Shown here piece after piece: positions 47,668 to 60,107 of a DNA stretch of 64,000 bases. The stretch covers positions 187,856,749 to 187,920,748 of the forward strand of contig CM060708.1 in assembly GCA_030686995.1 (NCBI GenBank). The letters run 5' to 3'. Under the pieces are notes generated by a model that saw only the letters and a program-made list of their open reading frames with translations, made no database searches and had not been told where the DNA came from. Each line of letters starts with the position of its first letter. Within the stretch, counting starts at the first letter, position 1. The translations under genes and the position numbers were made by a program. This stretch comes from Artemisia argyi. Taxonomy: Eukaryota; Streptophyta; Magnoliopsida; Asterales; Asteraceae.

Positions 47668-48017
47668 GTTTGAACTTGTAACCAACTTTTGTTTTTTTCT
47701 TTATCGTTCTTCGTCGCATGCATTCTCTTCCATTTTGGTGTTAATTCCTTTCATAGAACTTGATATTATCTTGACATATGAACATAGAAATCTTGAATCT
47801 ATCAAATCCTTGAGTCCTTGTGTGATTCTTCACTCGTATCCTTCTCGAAAATCTCCAATTATGCACCCTTACTTCATTTCTTCATCTTTTTATCACTTTT
47901 TCCTATTTTTGGCTACATTTGCTCGTACAAACACTTTTCTATGATTAAGTAACAAATACGTACAAATATGATGCATAAAACACGCCTAAACATGTATAAT
48001 TACGTGTTATCAGGGAG

Positions 48018-48820
48018 TGAGAATGTCCTTGATAATCATCTGATTTACATTGCACCAAAGATCAGTGAGGAGGGTATTGAAATTGTTTTGTTTGGTGATG
48101 AGATTGTACAAGAAAGGTGTATCAAATGGAAAAATACCTTGTGTGCTTACTTTGTGGGGGATAACATGGGGTTTAATGAGCTTAAGTACCATATTAGAAA
48201 AATGTGGGGGAAATTTTGATTTAAAGAACTGGTTGTGAATGATAGTGGGATCAATTTGTTTAAATTCAAGGATAATGAAGGTATGCAAATTGTACTTGCA
48301 AAAGGACCCTGGATGGTGAATAACAAGCCATTGTTTTGTACTGAAATTGAATCATGGTATAGGGATGAAGAAGATTGAACCTGCTAAGTTGCTTGTTTGG
48401 GTCAAGTTGATGAATGTTCCAATGGAGGCATGGAGCTTGAAAGGTATCAATGCTTTAGCTAGTAGTCTTGGTAGGCTACTGATGATGGATGAAATGACAG
48501 CTAGAATGTGTCAAAATGGGATTGGAGGTACTGATTATGCTAGATTAATGGTGGAATTTGAAGCTTGCAAAGTAATGAAAAATAAGATCAAAATTGAGTA
48601 CACTGATAAGGAGAGGAAGGTTAAAGGAACAAAAATGGTAAATGTGATGTATGACTGGAAGCTTGAAAGTTGTAACCACTACAAGGTGTTTGGACACAAT
48701 TTTGAGAAGTGTGATACCAGGCCTAGAACAGTGGAAGAGCTTAAAGCTAAATCTGATGAAGAGGCAAGGATCAAACGTCTGAATAAGGCTAGGACAACAC
48801 AGGCAAGTGAAGTAAAATAG
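48018..48820 (+). pseudogene. LINE H ORF1: DUF4283 and zinc-knuckle region
   Basis: Reads ENVLDNHLIYIAPKISEEG, then a DUF4283-type nucleic-acid binding region with CAYFVGDNMGFNELKYHI and KGPWMVNNKP, then LAKLLVWVKLMNVP-like sequence. A one-base insertion near 48214 gives a stop, and the frame resumes before 48347. The zinc knuckle (near 48670-48720) is CNHYKVFGHNFEKC, in which the second Cys has become Tyr. ORF1 proteins coat LINE RNA; this one is inactive. Confidence 0.8.
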
Positions 48821-49393
48821 GATAAGAATGGTAATTGGCAACAGCAAAGGATGGGTGGTCAAAATAGGTGGAATAACCATAGGCAGGAGTATAGAGAAAA
48901 GAATGTGAATGTGGGAACAATGGAAAATGGGGAAACAACAATGGATAATGGAACTAATGTTGAGAAGAATGATAAAAGGAAAGGTAAAGAACAAGTTTTA
49001 GGAAGTAAAACCACTGGTAAGGGTAATTCAGAGACAATAAAAAGTAATAATCAATTTGAGTTTCTTAATGGTGTTGTGGAAAATGAAGATCAGGAATTAA
49101 GCATACTGAAGGGTAGAATGGTGGTTGAAAGCTTTTTGAATAAAAAATTGCATCCCAATTGTATTGAATCTATTAATGGACATAAGACATGATAAGGTAC
49201 TTGAAAGACCAATTGGAAGTGGATAGGCTCAAAGAGAAGGAAGATGCTAATCAGAATCAGAAGGATGTATTGGCGAATAGGAGTGCTTTAGCTCAGACCA
49301 TGACTACAGATAATGTCATTGGAATGAGTAAGGCTGCTTTGGATTAATCTCTTGATTTGAATTGGTGTAGTTAGGAGTTTATTCTCTGTTTCT

Positions 49394-51175
49394 ATGGATT
49401 TTAATATTGTTACTTGGAATATAAGGAGTATGAATAAACTGAAAAAACAAAAAGAAGTGAAAAGAACAATTATGGAAGATAGTATTCAAGTCTGTGCTAT
49501 ATTAGAAACCTATGTCAAGCCCCATAAGTTACTAAAGGTGTGTGAAAAGGCTTTTGGGAAATGGAGTTGGATCTCTAATGTTAGTCATATCATGAATGGT
49601 TGTATAATTTTAGTAGGATGGAATAATTCTATAGTCAATTAAATGGTTCTGAGCAGTTCAAGGCAATCAATATTATGTGAAATAGAAACCATTCCAAATA
49701 GAGTCAAAGTTTTTTGCAGTTTTGTGTATGTTGCAAATACAGGTAGAGAAAGGAAAGAGGTCTAGATGGAGTTAAGAAGAACTAAAAGTATTAGTTATGG
49801 GTGGCTATGGTTGGTAATGGGATATTTTAACACTACTATAAAGACTATGGAACATTCTATTGGTGGCTCTGTGATAACTTCGGACATGCAGGACCTAATT
49901 GATTGTATTAATGATATTGAATTGGAGGACTTATGTAGCACTGGTATGTTCTTCACATGGATCAAGTCACCCATGAATCCACAAAACAGTATTCTTAAAA
50001 AACTTGATAGAGTTATGGTTAATGAGCATTTTATTGAAGCATTTCCTTATGCCACAGCTGAGTTCCTTCCTTATCTTGTCCCTGATCACAATCGAGTTAA
50101 AGTGAAATTTCCTCAATGTTTTGATAAGAAGATAAAGCCTTTCAGATTTGCTAATTACATTGTCAACAAAGAAGAATTCTTCCAACTGTGTCTAGTGAAT
50201 TGAGGCATGAGGTCAATGGTTGTAGAATGTATTGTTTAGTCAAAAAGATGAAGCATTTGAAGAGTAAAATGAATAAACTTAACTGGAAGAATGGCAATTT
50301 GTTTGAAAAAGTTAAAATGTGCAGAGATAAGTTAAAGACTGCTCAAAATAACCTTGATGCAAATCCACATTGTGAAACTCTTAAAAAATGTGAGGTTGAA
50401 GCTTTGAATGAATACAATGAGGCTGTTAATGATGAAGAGGAGTTTTTATTTCAAAAAGCCATAGTGGATTGGATAAGCAAAGGGAATAGGAATAATGAAT
50501 ATTTTCACAAGTTATTAAAAGGCATAAGACAAAATAGTAGGATATTGAGTATATGTGATGAGAATGGCAACAGGTATGTGGGAAAGGATATGGATGATCA
50601 GTTTGTAAAGCACTTTCAGAACTTTCTAGGTGCAACTAATACTGCTGAAACTAATTGGAATTTCAATGGAGTGTTTGGAAATAAACTTAGCATTGAGGAG
50701 GCTGCTCAAATGGTGGAAGAAATTACTGACAAAGAGATTCAAATGGCTGTGTTCAATATTGATGGTAATAAGGCTCCAGGGCCTGATGGGTATACAACAA
50801 CTTACTACAAAAAAAAGCATGGTCAGTAGTGGGAATGGATGTGTGTATGGCTGTTAAGGAATTTTTCAAAACAGGGAAACTATTAGGTGAAGTTAATGCA
50901 ACCCTGTTATCCATGGTTCCCAAAATCTCAAATCCAACTAAAGTATATGATTTCAGGCCAATTGCATGTTGTAATGTGAAACACAAATGCATAAGTAAGA
51001 TACTAACTGAGAGAATAAAGTCTAGCCTGCAAAAATTAGTAAACCTGAATCATAGTGCGTTCATCAAAGGGAGAGCTATTCAAGACAATATCCTAGTTAC
51101 ACAAGAAATACTCAAAGGATATGCCAGGAAAAGTGATAAGATCTCAAAAATATTCAAGACAATATCCTAGTTACA
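49394..51175 (+). pseudogene. LINE H ORF2: endonuclease and RT start, truncated
   Basis: MDFNIVTWNIRSMNKLKKQ starts an AP-type endonuclease domain with CAILETYVK. Stops occur at 49640-49642 and 49762-49764. The catalytic GDFN block reads GYFN, losing an Asp. PDHN (SDH-type end block) is near 50085. RT starts with KAPGPDGY near 50775 and FRPIACCNVKHKCISKIL, then NLNHSAFIKGRAIQDNIL near 51045. The sequence ends at about 51175, before the catalytic DD motif. ORF2 normally nicks DNA and primes reverse transcription; this copy cannot. Confidence 0.88.
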
Positions 51176-52806
51176 CAAAAAATATTCAAAACACATTAAA
51201 CATCTCAAAACACAATATGAAGCACCAACACACAAATTATACCATAGCGCTCATGAACTGATGAATCCACTCTATATCTTTCAAATTAACCGCATCTTTC
51301 AAATCACAAAAGACAACATTCTAGAGTTCAGTGATAAGATCATATCTAGATTAGCTCATACCACATCTTATAACGGAAAAACAGAACATAACTAAACTAA
51401 CACTTACCGCGTCTTGTACCAAAAGACCGTAAAGTAACTAAACTAACTCATATCACATCTCGTAATGTAACTAGATTAGCTCCTATCATGTCTCTTAACA
51501 AAAAATTGTAACATGGCTAAACTAACTTACATTGTGTCTCGTAACAAAAGATCGTAACTAAACTAGCTCATATCGCATCTCGTAACCCGAAAAACAAAAT
51601 GAATACACTCTTAACCAGCACTAATCCAATCCGAACACAAACTAATCAAGTTAGACCTAAAAAACGAATCAAAACACATTAAACAACTAAAATAACAACA
51701 ATAAGCAGAAAATGATACCAAATCACTCATGAAGTGATGAATCGCTTCAATATCTTTCGTTTTAACAGCATCTTTCGAATCACAAAATGTTCTAGAGTTG
51801 AGTGATAAGACCTTAAATAGATTAGCTCATACCACATCTCATAACGAAAAAACAGTAATATAACTACAAACTAACTCATATCGCGTCTCGTAATGTATCT
51901 ATGTTAGCTTTTATCGCGCCTCATAACAAAAAAACTTAAACTAACTCAAACACATCTCGTAACACAAAAACCGTAACTAAAAAACATAATCTAACTAAAC
52001 TAAATCATAGTGTGTCCAGTAGCGTAGCTAAACTAACTTCTATCGTGTCTCACAAAAAACCTAAACTAACTCATACCGTATCTCGTAACGAAAAACCATA
52101 ACCTAACTAAACTAAATCATAGCGCATCTCAAAACACAAAAACCTAAACTAACTCATATCGCATCTCGTAACACAAAACCTAAACTAAACTAACTCATAT
52201 CGCATCTCGTAACGAAAAACCGTAACATAACTAAACTAAGTCCTATCGCGTCTAGTAGCGTAGCTAAACTAACTAATACCACATATCCTAACATAACGTA
52301 ACTAAACTAACTCATAGCGCATCTAGTAGTGTAGCTAAACTAACTCATATCGCGTCTCGCAGCCCCAAAAACCAAACGAAAACTCTATAATTAGCACTAA
52401 TCTAACCGTAACACAGAATTTAACACAAATTAGACCTAAAAACCAATTAAAAACACAAATATACAAAAATTATACCATAGCACTCATGAACTGATGAATC
52501 GACTCGATATCTTTCGAATCACAAAACGTTTTACAATTGAGTGATAGGATTGTACCTAGATTAGCTCATATCACATCTCGTAACGAAAAAACTTAATGTA
52601 ACTAAACTAACTCATAGTGTGTCTGTTATCGTAGCTAAACTAACTCATATCGCGTATCGCAACCCTAAAAACCGAACAAAAACACTCTATCTACTCCTAA
52701 TACACAAATCAGGACTAATTTACAACTCAATAAGCAACAATTCGAATAAAAACACGTTAAATATCACAAATCGCAACAATAAGAAACAAATTAACAAAAA
52801 TTATAC

Positions 52807-52932
52807 TATAGCACTCATGAACTGATGAATCGACTCGATATCTTTTGAATTAACCGTATCTTTTGAGTCGCGAAATGTTTTAGGGTTGAGTGATAGGATC
52901 GAATCGTCTTTAAACGGATCGATTAGGTCCAT
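52807..52932 (-). pseudogene. Full-length open copy of CENP-C exon 1 (copy vi)
   Basis: Exactly 126 bp, as the functional exon, without gaps. It has the start codon (52930-52932), reads [20 protein letters not shown] and onward open, and is followed by a GTATAA donor. The last codon is ATA, not ATG. It could act as an alternative first exon, but no promoter evidence is visible. Confidence 0.85.
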
Positions 52933-53287
52933 TTATTGTTTAACTAAACTAACTCATACCGTCCGCATAGCTAAACTAACTCATACCGTCTAGTAGCATA
53001 GCTAAACTAACTCATACCGCATCTCGTAACAAAAAAACCTAAACTAAACTAACTAATACCACATCTCCTAACATAGTGTAACTAAACTAACTCATAGCAC
53101 GTCTAGTAGCCTAGGTAAACTAACTCATTTCGCGTCTCGCAGCCCGAAAAACCAAACGAAAACACTCTAACCAGCACTAATCTAACCCTAACACATAATT
53201 TATCACAAATTAGACCTAAAAACCGATTAAAAACACATTAAACATCACAAATCACAACAATAAGCACCAAATTATGAAAAATTATAC

Positions 53288-53413
53288 CATTTTAGTCATG
53301 AAATGATGAATCGACTCGATATCTATCGAATTACCCGCATCTTTCGAGTCACAAAATGTTTTAGGGTTGAGTGATAGGATCGAATCACCTTTAAACGGAT
53401 CGATTAGGTCCAT
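53288..53413 (-). pseudogene. Full-length open copy of CENP-C exon 1 (copy vii)
   Basis: 126 bp, open, with start codon (53411-53413), the [16 protein letters not shown] block, last codon ATG and a GTATAA donor in the correct place. A few amino acids differ from the functional exon (for example in the SKDIDSI block). It is an alternative first exon or a recent duplicate. Confidence 0.85.
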
Positions 53414-54467
53414 TTATTTTTTAACTAAACTAACTCATACCGTCCGCGTAGCTAAATGATGCGTGTGGATTACAACGCAAAAGTTTTACTTCTCAAAGGA
53501 TCTTGAGAAGCTTACAATCCTCACCAAGCAAGTGTACCTGACCGATGAAGTATAGTGTAGTGGTAAGTACCGGGGGATTGATCGTTCTCCACAGTGAATA
53601 GTGTTCGTTAGGATTGAAAATGATCTAAACTAGGTCTAGGGTTAAGGGATGATTCTTTTTGTATTTTTATATTTTTTTTGGAAAGCAAGTAAAATTCTCG
53701 GGTTTTGGAAGAGTGGGCGGAATTAGTTGTTAGTCAACTCACCCAAATACTACAAATGCAAATAAAAATAAAATAACGGAAAATAAATGTGAGATACTTC
53801 TAATATGGAGACAAACGTGTTTACTTAGGTTTCACTACTCCCTAGTTATCTTTTACTGATTGATAGGTTTGTTACAATTGCGTGGATGCCGGGTTGTATT
53901 CCTTAATACCATTCGTGGAGCTGTGTACGATCTTCCCCAACTCTATAAGCTCCTATCTCCTCCTAAGATGACACGTTAAGTGCCCAATCCCAGGGATTAT
54001 AAACAGTGGCTCATGCATTAAATACAACCAAATAACCGTAGTACACATCCGATTCATGTTTCTTAAGACGTTCAAGCATGTTACCATTGGAGTATTGCCA
54101 GTTTTCTTAAGCTTAACATCGATAAACATCCACCCACAACAATTAATAACAAACCATTCAATAAATAATCAATAACTAGGTTTCATTAGACCTAAGCAAA
54201 CATAAACAAACCTAGCCTAGCATGTTAAAATAAAGACAAGCGTAAGATAAAATCAAACAACACATATACATATTGAATAATTGATAGATTACTTATCTTC
54301 AATTAATCATGGAAGAAAAGAGGCTTTGAAACCTCAAAATAACTGCAAAAGTCGACTAGGGTTAGTACCCTAAGTTCTTACCATAAGTCCTCTCAATGAG
54401 TGAAAAATAGAAAAGTATATATAGATTTTACAACTTGACGGCGTCACCTTTTAGGATGTGACGCCGT

Positions 54468-57400
54468 TGATGCGTGCGTTGTGTCATATGCAGTACAGGG
54501 GTAATTGCATATTTCAAGTTTTACATTTATATTTAGCCTACTTATTCTATAACACACACACTAACGGACAGTGTATCCGATCAATATGTATATAGTGGTA
54601 AGTAGATTGTCAATCACTAAGAGTGGAACGTAAAGTTTAATTTTTCTATCAGTATTTTAATATCCTAAGTTAGTTTTACAATCTAATCTAATGCAAGGGG
54701 GTTTAGTCTGAGAGACTAGCACAGTTTTGGTTTTATTAAACAGTAAATTAAACTAATGAGAACGAATCAGCAAATAGCAACACGTACATAGATAGATAAT
54801 AGAGACTACAAGAAGACCTGTCCTGATAATTAAGTAGCTTGTCACTTGTTTTATTTCTAGTTTTATATGAAGTGTATCGTAATCTATTCTCTCTCGCTGG
54901 ATCGCAATATATCGACGAGTAAACCCTTAATGATCACTTATGTCTATCCTACTTATCCAAAGACGTTAGATTAAATAGGCGAGGGGCAGATATGGCAGTC
55001 CACGGGCTCAGCTAGACACAGAGGTTATCAAAGCACTAATATAAGTCACCAAAGAAATCGACATGTAATCTTTAATTAATGGGAAAGCAATATTAAGGGG
55101 AGTGTACGATGTTCCGTAGTCACATATCACAAGCCCATCAATCCTGATGAATTAAAGCATACTATTACAATAAAACAAAACTACTTAATGAATTAAATAC
55201 GTGCAGGACATTCTTACAGCTCTAATATTTTTGTTTGGAGTGTGTCTTGTGAAGCTTCTTCGACTGAATTCGTCTCTTTAGGGTTATGTTGCACACAAAA
55301 TTTGTAACAGTCTTGGGGTATTTACACTTTCTGTCTAAGGGTTCGATGAGGCGCATTGAGTAACGAGATGTGGCGCATTGACTTAAGTTCGCGTGAGGTC
55401 CATGATTAGTATATTATGGAATATTCGTACACCGCCTTTAGATGCGGCGTAACTTGATTTTTGTATGTGGCGCATGTCCTTTAGCGTCTTGGATTATATC
55501 TGGTGAAGTCTTGATAATGATACGCCGTATGTCGTAAATATGATGTGGCATATCTGGAGTAGAACAAGCTTGATCTTATTCGTTGACCAAAGTTTCATAT
55601 GCGGCGCATGCTAGAATTGCATGCGGCGCATTCTTCAAAATCAGGTAATGGTTGATGAGTGTCTAAATACTCATCATTTTATACCAATCTGAACTGCCAA
55701 AACATACAAAAACACTCAAAAATGCATTATAATACTTAAAATATCTTAGAAGTGTGTTTTATATGTTTCAAATGCAAAATAATCAAAAACAGATGAAAAA
55801 CGTACAAAGTTTGCATAATTGGCAGTTTCAGTCCCTCAAGTTTCATAAATTGGCAAAACTAGTCCCTGGTCACTCAAAACTTGTAAAATTATCATAAAAG
55901 GTCCTTGGGATTCACAAGTTGTAAGAAATTATCCTTTTCAGTTTAAAATCACAAATTTACAGCTTTGGTCCCTCAACTTTGGAAAAGTGTCAAAATTAGT
56001 CCCTAAGGTTTTAAAAATAAGAAAATAATCAAAATAAACCTTATACTATTCATAAATGACAAAATTGGTCCTTTTTGTTAACTGTTTGATATTTACAGGT
56101 TTAACCCTTCAAAATCAGAAAATGACAAGAATGGTCCCTGGGGTTTGGAAATTGACAGAAAAGGTCCTCGGATAAAAAATAAAGGGAAATTATCAAATGT
56201 AGCCTTGTACTATTCATGAATGACAAATATGGCCCTTTGATAACTATGGGAAAATCACATTTTCAGTCCCTATAGTTTTCCCAAATTACAGCTTTAGTCC
56301 TTGTGATTTCTAAGTAAAAATACCAAACGGACCATCTATATTATTAAACCCAACAATAAAAACCAATACACTACACCAAATGAGCCCACCAAGCCCAACC
56401 AAAACAAAACCCGGTCAATCCAAAACTAATAACCCACCCCGTCCCTTTGGTCAACACAGTCAAACCCACCCTTCTTCCCCACCAAAACCACCAAACCACC
56501 TCTGCAATACCACCCCACCATCACCACTTGCACCCTCAAACCTCCACCTCATACCACCCCCTGTCACCCCCTCAACCAAACCCACTCCTTAGGTTTACCT
56601 TAGGATGATGCCACGTGGCAAACCTACATCAACCACCACCCCTACTACTGACAACTATCCCATCCACCACCCCAATTTTCACAGGCTACTTGTTCCCTAC
56701 ACTCATACAACATCCAAAGTGCAATTAATGCACAGAAAACCCTTCAAGTAACTTCCCAATTGCTCAAGCCGTGTTTCCCGCCAAAATGGTTAAACGGCCA
56801 TGATTACTTTTGCTCATCCAATGGATGAAATTATAGCTGGGAAAAGACCTGTGGGACCCACATGACACATTTGGAGCCTATAAATGGAAAAGGAAGCAGA
56901 AGTGAGAAGAGTAGTAGATTAATTAGTATAGCTTAGTTTTAGTTAATGTCATTCTTAGTGTAATTCAGCTTCTAGTTGTAATTTCTGCTTCAAACAGTTG
57001 TAATCCATTTCATTTATGCAAACAAAACTCATTACAAGTTTCAGTTTCAAGTTCCACTTTATTAACTCAGTTTTAGCAAAATTAAGTAAATTTGACAAAC
57101 TTACTTAATTTCTGTCTAAACCTGTTAGAACCTGTGTCATTCAGTTACTTAAGTTAATTTATAAGTCTTTAAAAGAGTTCACAGTTTAAAATAAGTTTAA
57201 TTCAGTTGAGATATGAAAAATTGAGAAGAATACAAATAAATAAAAGAAAAATAAAAAAAATAAAAAATAAAGAAGAAGGTTGGAAGCAGGTGTATTTTGG
57301 ATTGCTCAGGGGATTAGAACTCCAAGGGGAGTGATAGGTTTGGTATCTTGGTTCTTGGTTCATCATTCTGAGCATTAAAAGCTTTTGTAAGCCCTTTTCC

Positions 57401-60107
57401 ATTTTTCATTGCATATCACTGTAGCTATGCTTAATTCCTTGTACTCAGTGTTTTTAGTTTCTTGTGATGTCCCTGAGCTCAGTTTATGTTAGGGTATGCT
57501 TGTTTATTTATTTAGTCACAGTTCCATATTATTTACTTGTTTAACTGTCATAAATGGTACCATGATGAATCCTGGAAAATGTTGTTAATGTTTGTTTGTT
57601 TATGCTTAAATGAACTCACCTCAGCATATTAGACACTTGGGTATAATTTTCACAGGCTACAACAGTTTTGTGACTTGAAACTCTTTGACAGTTAGAAACA
57701 AAAGGGGTGTTTGGAAATTGTTGGTACAAAGAGTTCTGAGGTGGTTTGTTTGTTACTTTCAGTTAAAACATGTCTCAATAGGTTTAGTGAAGTTAATAAA
57801 ATCATAAAATCAATGATCTTAGAGTAAAAAGTCAAAACTCTCATTAAATCCCTTGGATTTTGTTGACTGTTAAGATTTCAAGCACCAAGATCATTTAAAC
57901 CATTCCAATAGTTGTTAAGTTAGTCTAAATCAGTTTACTTTTAGCTTAGTTTAACATATTTAATCACTTAGGAGTGTTGCAATCTCATTTTAGTCAACCT
58001 TAGAGTTTAACTTTAAAAGTCAAATTGCATTCCTTCAGATTTTTCCATAATTTCCAAGATTTCTATAGAATTTAGCATTGAGTTTTAGAGCCTAAATCTT
58101 GTTTCCATGAGTAGTCTACCAGCTGATCTTTAGTTTCCATTTGCTATTTCATTTTTGTGATTTTATCTGTGGGCCCCACAACCCTCCAAAGAGGGCTGCA
58201 GGGCAGACACCTGCTCTGTATCAGCAGAACTCAGGCCAAACACCACCATTGGTGGTGGTTTTGTGGCCACCCCATTGGGTCCCACACCTAGGATTTAGGT
58301 TCAATCAACCCCCCCTCCTGGTAGGCTTGTGCCTTTGACCATATCTTTGACCTGAATGCCTGTGGACCCCACCTGAAAGTGCTCACCAAGTTTGTCCCAG
58401 TTCTGACGCATAAGTGCAAAGTGCAAAGTGCTTATTTCCATTTAAACAGCTTATTTGTGTTGATTTCTTGTTGTTTCTGGCTTATGTAAGCTTATTTAGT
58501 TTATTTGTATCAAGTTTTAACACTGTGGACCCCACCCAAGGCCATTTGACCTACATTGACCACACAGTCAACATAAGTCAAACTGTTAAGACAAAAGGGG
58601 TGTGCATAGCTTATTTTTAAGTTTTAAAATAGTTGTTTTCACAAAAAGTCTTTGTTTTTACATGTAAAACAAGTTTTGAAAAAGAAAAATCCAAAAAAAT
58701 TAGTTTTAAAATAAGTGATAGTTTCTATTTAATTCAAGTTAAGTTTAATTTTCATTTTTAGATTTTAATTAAGTCACTAGTGTTTTTATATTTTTATTAA
58801 ATACCTTAGATAGTAAAGTAATTTTGATAATTTTTTCAGATTTTTATTTTTTCATTTAGTGCTAATTAGATTTAATTTTAATTTTCTTTATTATTAATTA
58901 ATATTAAATATTAAATAGCTTAATTAGTTTTTATAAGGTTAAATCTAGTTTTTATAATTTTTCTAGTTCTAATATAGTCTAATAAGTTTTTAGAAAATAA
59001 ATTTTGAGAATCTACTGTTCATTTTCTATTTTCCTTATTTTATTTGTTTAAAATAGATTTAAGTTAATTAATAGATAAATAATTAGTTGTTTAATCTTAA
59101 AACATAATTTTAGAGTTTTTATAATTTTGTAGGATTCCTGTAATGGTTAAGTAATTTTATAAATTTTCTTGTAATTTTCTAAGTTACTTTAGTATTAATA
59201 TAAATTAAAAGTAGTTTAATTAGTTTAATTAAGTTAAATAGTTTTTAATTAATTACAAAACCACAAAAAGACAAAAATATTATTTTTAATTTTTTATACT
59301 TTCTTCAATGTTCTAATTTAGGTTTAGAAAATATTTTGGATAATTTTTAGTTTAATTTAAATCATTTGTCATTTTTAGTTTAATTAAATTAGGTTTTAAT
59401 TTAGATTTTAAATAGTTTAATTAATTAAATAATAGTTTAATATTATTTTAATCACTTTTATCATTTCTTTTTCATTTTTAATTTTAAGTTTTGAAAAGTG
59501 TCAAAAACACCCCCTGTAGTTTCATAATTACCAAAAACCCACTTTTCCAGTCCGATACGTGATCTTAATTGTCAATTTGTGCATATATCTGGTATCTGAT
59601 TATTGTGAATATTATATCTGTTTGCCAATACCAAAATAACAGTAGAAATACCAATCCCAATCATCTGGCTACTGTCCTCAGTGCCACTTTCTCATAAACG
59701 ATTCCAAAAGCACCATTTCAATCTCGTCGGGACTTTAACGACCCGGGAATACACTATACTATCACCGGAGTATTGATTCTAGGCTGTCTTTGACTTGTTG
59801 ACCTTGGTCAATAATAATCAGACGGTTCGGGCTCAATCAATGGTCTTTGAATTCATCTAACTATAATATTGCGGCGTATCTGTTGAGAGAGATACGGCGC
59901 ATCTTCTCGGTTTCAGTAGACTTTTGACATCTTGCTGGTTTTGCTCCATATTTCGTCCAAAATTGTTAAGTTTCACAAATTGCCTGTTTTTACCTGAGAA
60001 TTACTAAAGTAAATAATTAAGTATCGATTCTCATAAATAATATAATAAAACAAGTCAAATAAATAGGATAAATGATGACAATAAAATGTACTTATTTGAG
60101 TTCATCA
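54468..60107. mobile_element. Solo LTR 3 (about 1.45 kb without insert) in LTR 1
   Basis: Starts TGATGCGTGCGTTG and ends TTGAGTTCATCA. Flanks are GCCGT (54463-54467) and GTCGT (60108-60112), one mismatch. After removing insert 4 it is 1448 bp, nearly the length of LTR 1. It has a distinct sequence with many ATGCGGCGCAT-type words (55346-55631 and 59871-59905). Confidence 0.82.
55653..59839 (+). mobile_element. Solo LTR 4 (4.19 kb) in LTR 3
   Basis: Starts TGATGAGTGTCTAAATACTC and ends GCTCAATCA, with a perfect ATGGT duplication (55648-55652 and 59840-59844). TATAAAT at 56879-56885 is a likely promoter. A loose tandem of TTGGTCC-type/TAGTCCCT words, spaced about 50-60 bp, fills 55825-56300. 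The proline-rich frame 56380-56592 is compositional. No retroviral-type proteins, so I call it an LTR without internal region. Confidence 0.85.

Larger units (their letters stand above)
41132..48012. mobile_element. Solo LTR B (about 1.66 kb without inserts) in LINE H
   Basis: Starts TGATGTACTCACGG and ends ACGTGTTATCA. Flanks are GGGAA (41127-41131) and GGGAG (48013-48017), a 5-bp target duplication with one change. After removing insert C and its target duplication about 1659 bp remain, with no coding region. The piece near 41200-41260 (CAAGTATACTCGTCCG, GTCCCAAGGGATTT) has a distant counterpart in LTRs 1, 2 and 3. A cluster of CAACCGATCGGTTG palindromes lies 345-431 bp from the right end. 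Confidence 0.82.
35950..51175 (+). mobile_element. LINE H (L1-like), interrupted by a Helitron-like element and nested LTRs, 3' truncated
   Basis: LINE pieces are about 35950-36573 (5' UTR and ORF1 start), 41032-41131 (ORF1) and 48013-51175 (rest of ORF1, ORF2 start). The sequence crosses each insertion in the right order. It stops inside RT at about 51175, where CENP-C-derived repeats begin. There is no 3' end or poly-A, so this side was lost by deletion or rearrangement. The LINE lies upstream of CENP-C and separates the gene from the exon-1 copies. Confidence 0.85.
51176..53456 (-). repeat. CENP-C exon 1/intron 1-derived array, main block
   Basis: 51185-51600 follows 33480-33890 of CENP-C intron 1 almost base for base (CACATTAAACATCTCAAAAC, the exon-1 copy, then ACCGCGTCTTGTACCAAAA). 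Five exon-1-like copies are embedded, starting (low coordinate) at 51243, 51719, 52486, 52807 and 53288, separated by CTAAACTAACTCAT minisatellite. All copies have the orientation of CENP-C. The block is cut at 53456 by LTR 1 and continues at 60549. Confidence 0.9.

Noticed and set aside
48545..48994. 149-residue minus-strand open frame
   Set aside because: It is antisense to LINE ORF1; its long hydrophobic composition is the shadow of an A-rich coding strand.
56380..56592. Proline-rich 70-residue open frame
   Set aside because: It sits within LTR 4, in C- and A-rich sequence upstream of that LTR's TATA box, with no domain and no conservation argument.
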